Of a DNA stretch of 14,557 nt, positions 14,234 to 14,557 are shown piece by piece (position 1 is the stretch's first letter; each line of letters starts with the position of its first letter). Both the position numbers and the translations under genes were made by a program. This DNA is from Desulfurococcales archaeon (GTDB lineage Archaea > Thermoproteota > Thermoprotei_A > Sulfolobales > Ignisphaeraceae). Under the pieces are notes generated by a model. It searched no databases. It had not been told where the DNA came from and saw nothing but the letters and a program-made list of their open reading frames with translations. The stretch is taken from positions 1 through 14,557 of the forward strand of contig JALWBS010000017.1 of NCBI GenBank assembly GCA_027037025.1. Direction: 5' to 3'.

Positions 14234-14557
14234 TGATCCGAATCGTGGGCATAGGTCTCTCGATCACCTCCATCACCATCGACGCCCTGCTAGCGCTCCT
14301 ATCATGCGACGAGATCTACCTAGATACGTATACCAGCACCTGGTTCCCGGACGTAGAGGTGCTCGCATCCATACTCAGATCTCTAGGCAAGAGGGTCGAG
14401 TTGTGCAGTAGGAACATGCTCGAGGGTTCGGGGGCTAAACACCTCGTTGCGCGAGCCCGCGAAAGGGATGTGTGCATAGCAGTTCCCGGAGACCCCATGT
14501 TTGCAACTACGCACAGCGCTATAGCGTCGGATGCCTGGAGGTTGGGTGTCGAGGTAG
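14233..14557 (+). CDS. dphB: diphthine synthase, N-terminal part (cut by window end)
   Basis: The first 108 codons of an S-adenosylmethionine-dependent methyltransferase that trimethylates the modified histidine of elongation factor 2 during diphthamide synthesis. The start MIRIVGIGLS is the usual glycine-rich first strand of the tetrapyrrole-methylase fold. CDEIYLDTYTSTW and the signature PGDPMFATTH (about residues 83-92) are characteristic of DphB. The ATG overlaps the TAA of the HD gene (TAATG), so the two are likely co-transcribed. The rest of the gene lies beyond the window and the frame is open to the last base. Confidence 0.93.
   Translation, partial: MIRIVGIGLSITSITIDALLALLSCDEIYLDTYTSTWFPDVEVLASILRSLGKRVELCSRNMLEGSGAKHLVARARERDVCIAVPGDPMFATTHSAIASDAWRLGVEV

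Noticed and set aside
14316..14498. Minus-strand frame over the dphB start
   Set aside because: It lies opposite the conserved dphB signature and is a shadow frame.

Overview
This window looks like the chromosome of a hyperthermophilic archaeon of the Thermoproteota (Crenarchaeota), probably a Desulfurococcales-type lineage. The evidence is archaeal information-processing and lipid genes (ribosomal protein L37e, archaeal proteasome beta subunit, KH-domain CPSF nuclease, glycerol-1-phosphate dehydrogenase, diphthine synthase), heavy use of AGG/AGA and ATA codons, TTTTAA-type box A promoters, GGTGAG Shine-Dalgarno sites, and a very large tetrabrachion-like coiled-coil surface protein. The exact genus cannot be fixed from the sequence alone.

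Layout. From the left are rpl37e (+), then a tail-to-tail minus-strand pair rtcA and nadM (read nadM to rtcA, one base overlap). An AT-rich divergent promoter follows, then an unrecognised 205-residue protein with a ribbon-helix-helix-like N-terminus (+). Next is a 1270-residue exported S-layer-type protein (+) ending in a T-rich terminator. A CYTH phosphatase-like gene (-) and a long archaeal FKBP (+) diverge from a shared promoter. The FKBP stop codon lies inside the C box of a well-formed C/D box sRNA (+). egsA (-) and the psmB-fttA pair (+) diverge from another shared TTTTAAG element. A DUF357-FAD synthase fusion (-) overlaps the end of fttA. At the right edge are a small unknown gene, an HD-domain phosphohydrolase and the start of dphB (+).

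How it works together. Most of the window is compact housekeeping DNA: translation, NAD/FAD cofactor synthesis, RNA end processing, protein folding and turnover, membrane lipid synthesis and diphthamide modification. The psmB and fttA genes overlap by four bases (ATGA), and the HD gene and dphB by one (TAATG), so each pair is probably co-transcribed and translationally linked. No intergenic stretch exceeds about 105 bases, so there is no gene-free region over 300 bases. I saw no tRNA, rRNA, CRISPR, insertion sequence or phage signature.

The most noteworthy items are the C/D box sRNA that shares its C box with a protein stop codon, and the single-chain S-layer protein. The latter has its N-glycosylation sites and cysteines confined to the head, with none in the approximately 300-residue coiled-coil stalk.
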